Below are positions 33,944 to 33,967 of a stretch of DNA of 33,967 nt, one piece after another (positions within the stretch are counted from its first letter, which is position 1; each line of letters starts with the position of its first letter). The stretch is taken from contig CADAAS010000042.1 of the NCBI GenBank assembly GCA_902785885.1, forward strand, positions 1 through 33,967, read 5' to 3'. Position numbers and translations under genes: made by a program. The notes beneath the pieces are model-generated. The model was not told the DNA's origin. It saw only the letters and a program-made list of their open reading frames with translations, and did not search any database. The DNA is from Pseudoselenomonas ruminantium. Lineage in GTDB: Bacteria > Bacillota > Negativicutes > Selenomonadales > Selenomonadaceae.

Positions 33944-33967
33944 TAGGAAAATGCAAGAAAAAGATGA

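Overview
The window looks like a chromosomal piece from a member of the Negativicutes, most like Selenomonas or a relative. This is inferred from gene content only: a Gram-positive-type PolC replicase, a T-box leader on pheST, sodium-pump decarboxylase beta and gamma/delta subunits, the DapL lysine route and anaerobic cobaltochelatase CbiK. No rRNA, tRNA, CRISPR array, insertion sequence or prophage was found. It is mainly housekeeping DNA, with several broken genes and some unusual regulatory and repeat DNA.

Layout. Bases 181-1002 are the C-terminal end of an M16C-type metalloprotease. The first ~180 bases do not continue that protein and look like a foreign or chimeric join. Bases 1003-1413 hold two copies of a palindromic repeat and a promoter. 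Then come an L,D-transpeptidase, polA, mutM, coaE, a membrane-anchored lytic transglycosylase and polC, mostly overlapping or closely spaced, ending at a strong terminator at 11239. Bases 11480-13207 hold a YgiB-like secreted protein, the wreck of its YgiC-type ATP-grasp partner and a small anchored protein. glmM (13374-14716) is frameshifted here and is followed by cbiK. Next are the decarboxylase gamma/delta and beta subunits, a long glutamine synthetase with an attenuator-like leader, and small or secreted proteins of unknown role. A third copy of the palindromic repeat separates convergent genes at 20815-20904.

From 20955 to 24228 a minus-strand pair encodes a class III aminotransferase and a double-barrel U32 protein. 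From 24317 to 26702 lies a phenolic-acid module: padR, broken by an exact 28-bp tandem duplication, is divergent from padC and a secreted esterase, with two ATGT-N8-ACAT operators between them. A T-box leader then precedes pheS-pheT-zapA, followed by a chemoreceptor gene and, on the minus strand, dapL.

How it fits together. The phenolic-acid module probably releases hydroxycinnamic acids from plant esters outside the cell and decarboxylates them inside, with PadR as repressor; the duplication may leave it derepressed. Both polymerases lack cis proofreading: PolA has lost its 3'-5' exonuclease residues and PolC lacks the exonuclease domain normally embedded in its PHP domain. A trans-acting exonuclease or the PHP domain would have to proofread. 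The observations most worth following are the palindromic repeat family with a conserved core and diverged but complementary arms, the exonuclease-less PolC, the padR duplication, and the attenuator-like leaders of the glutamine synthetase and chemoreceptor genes.
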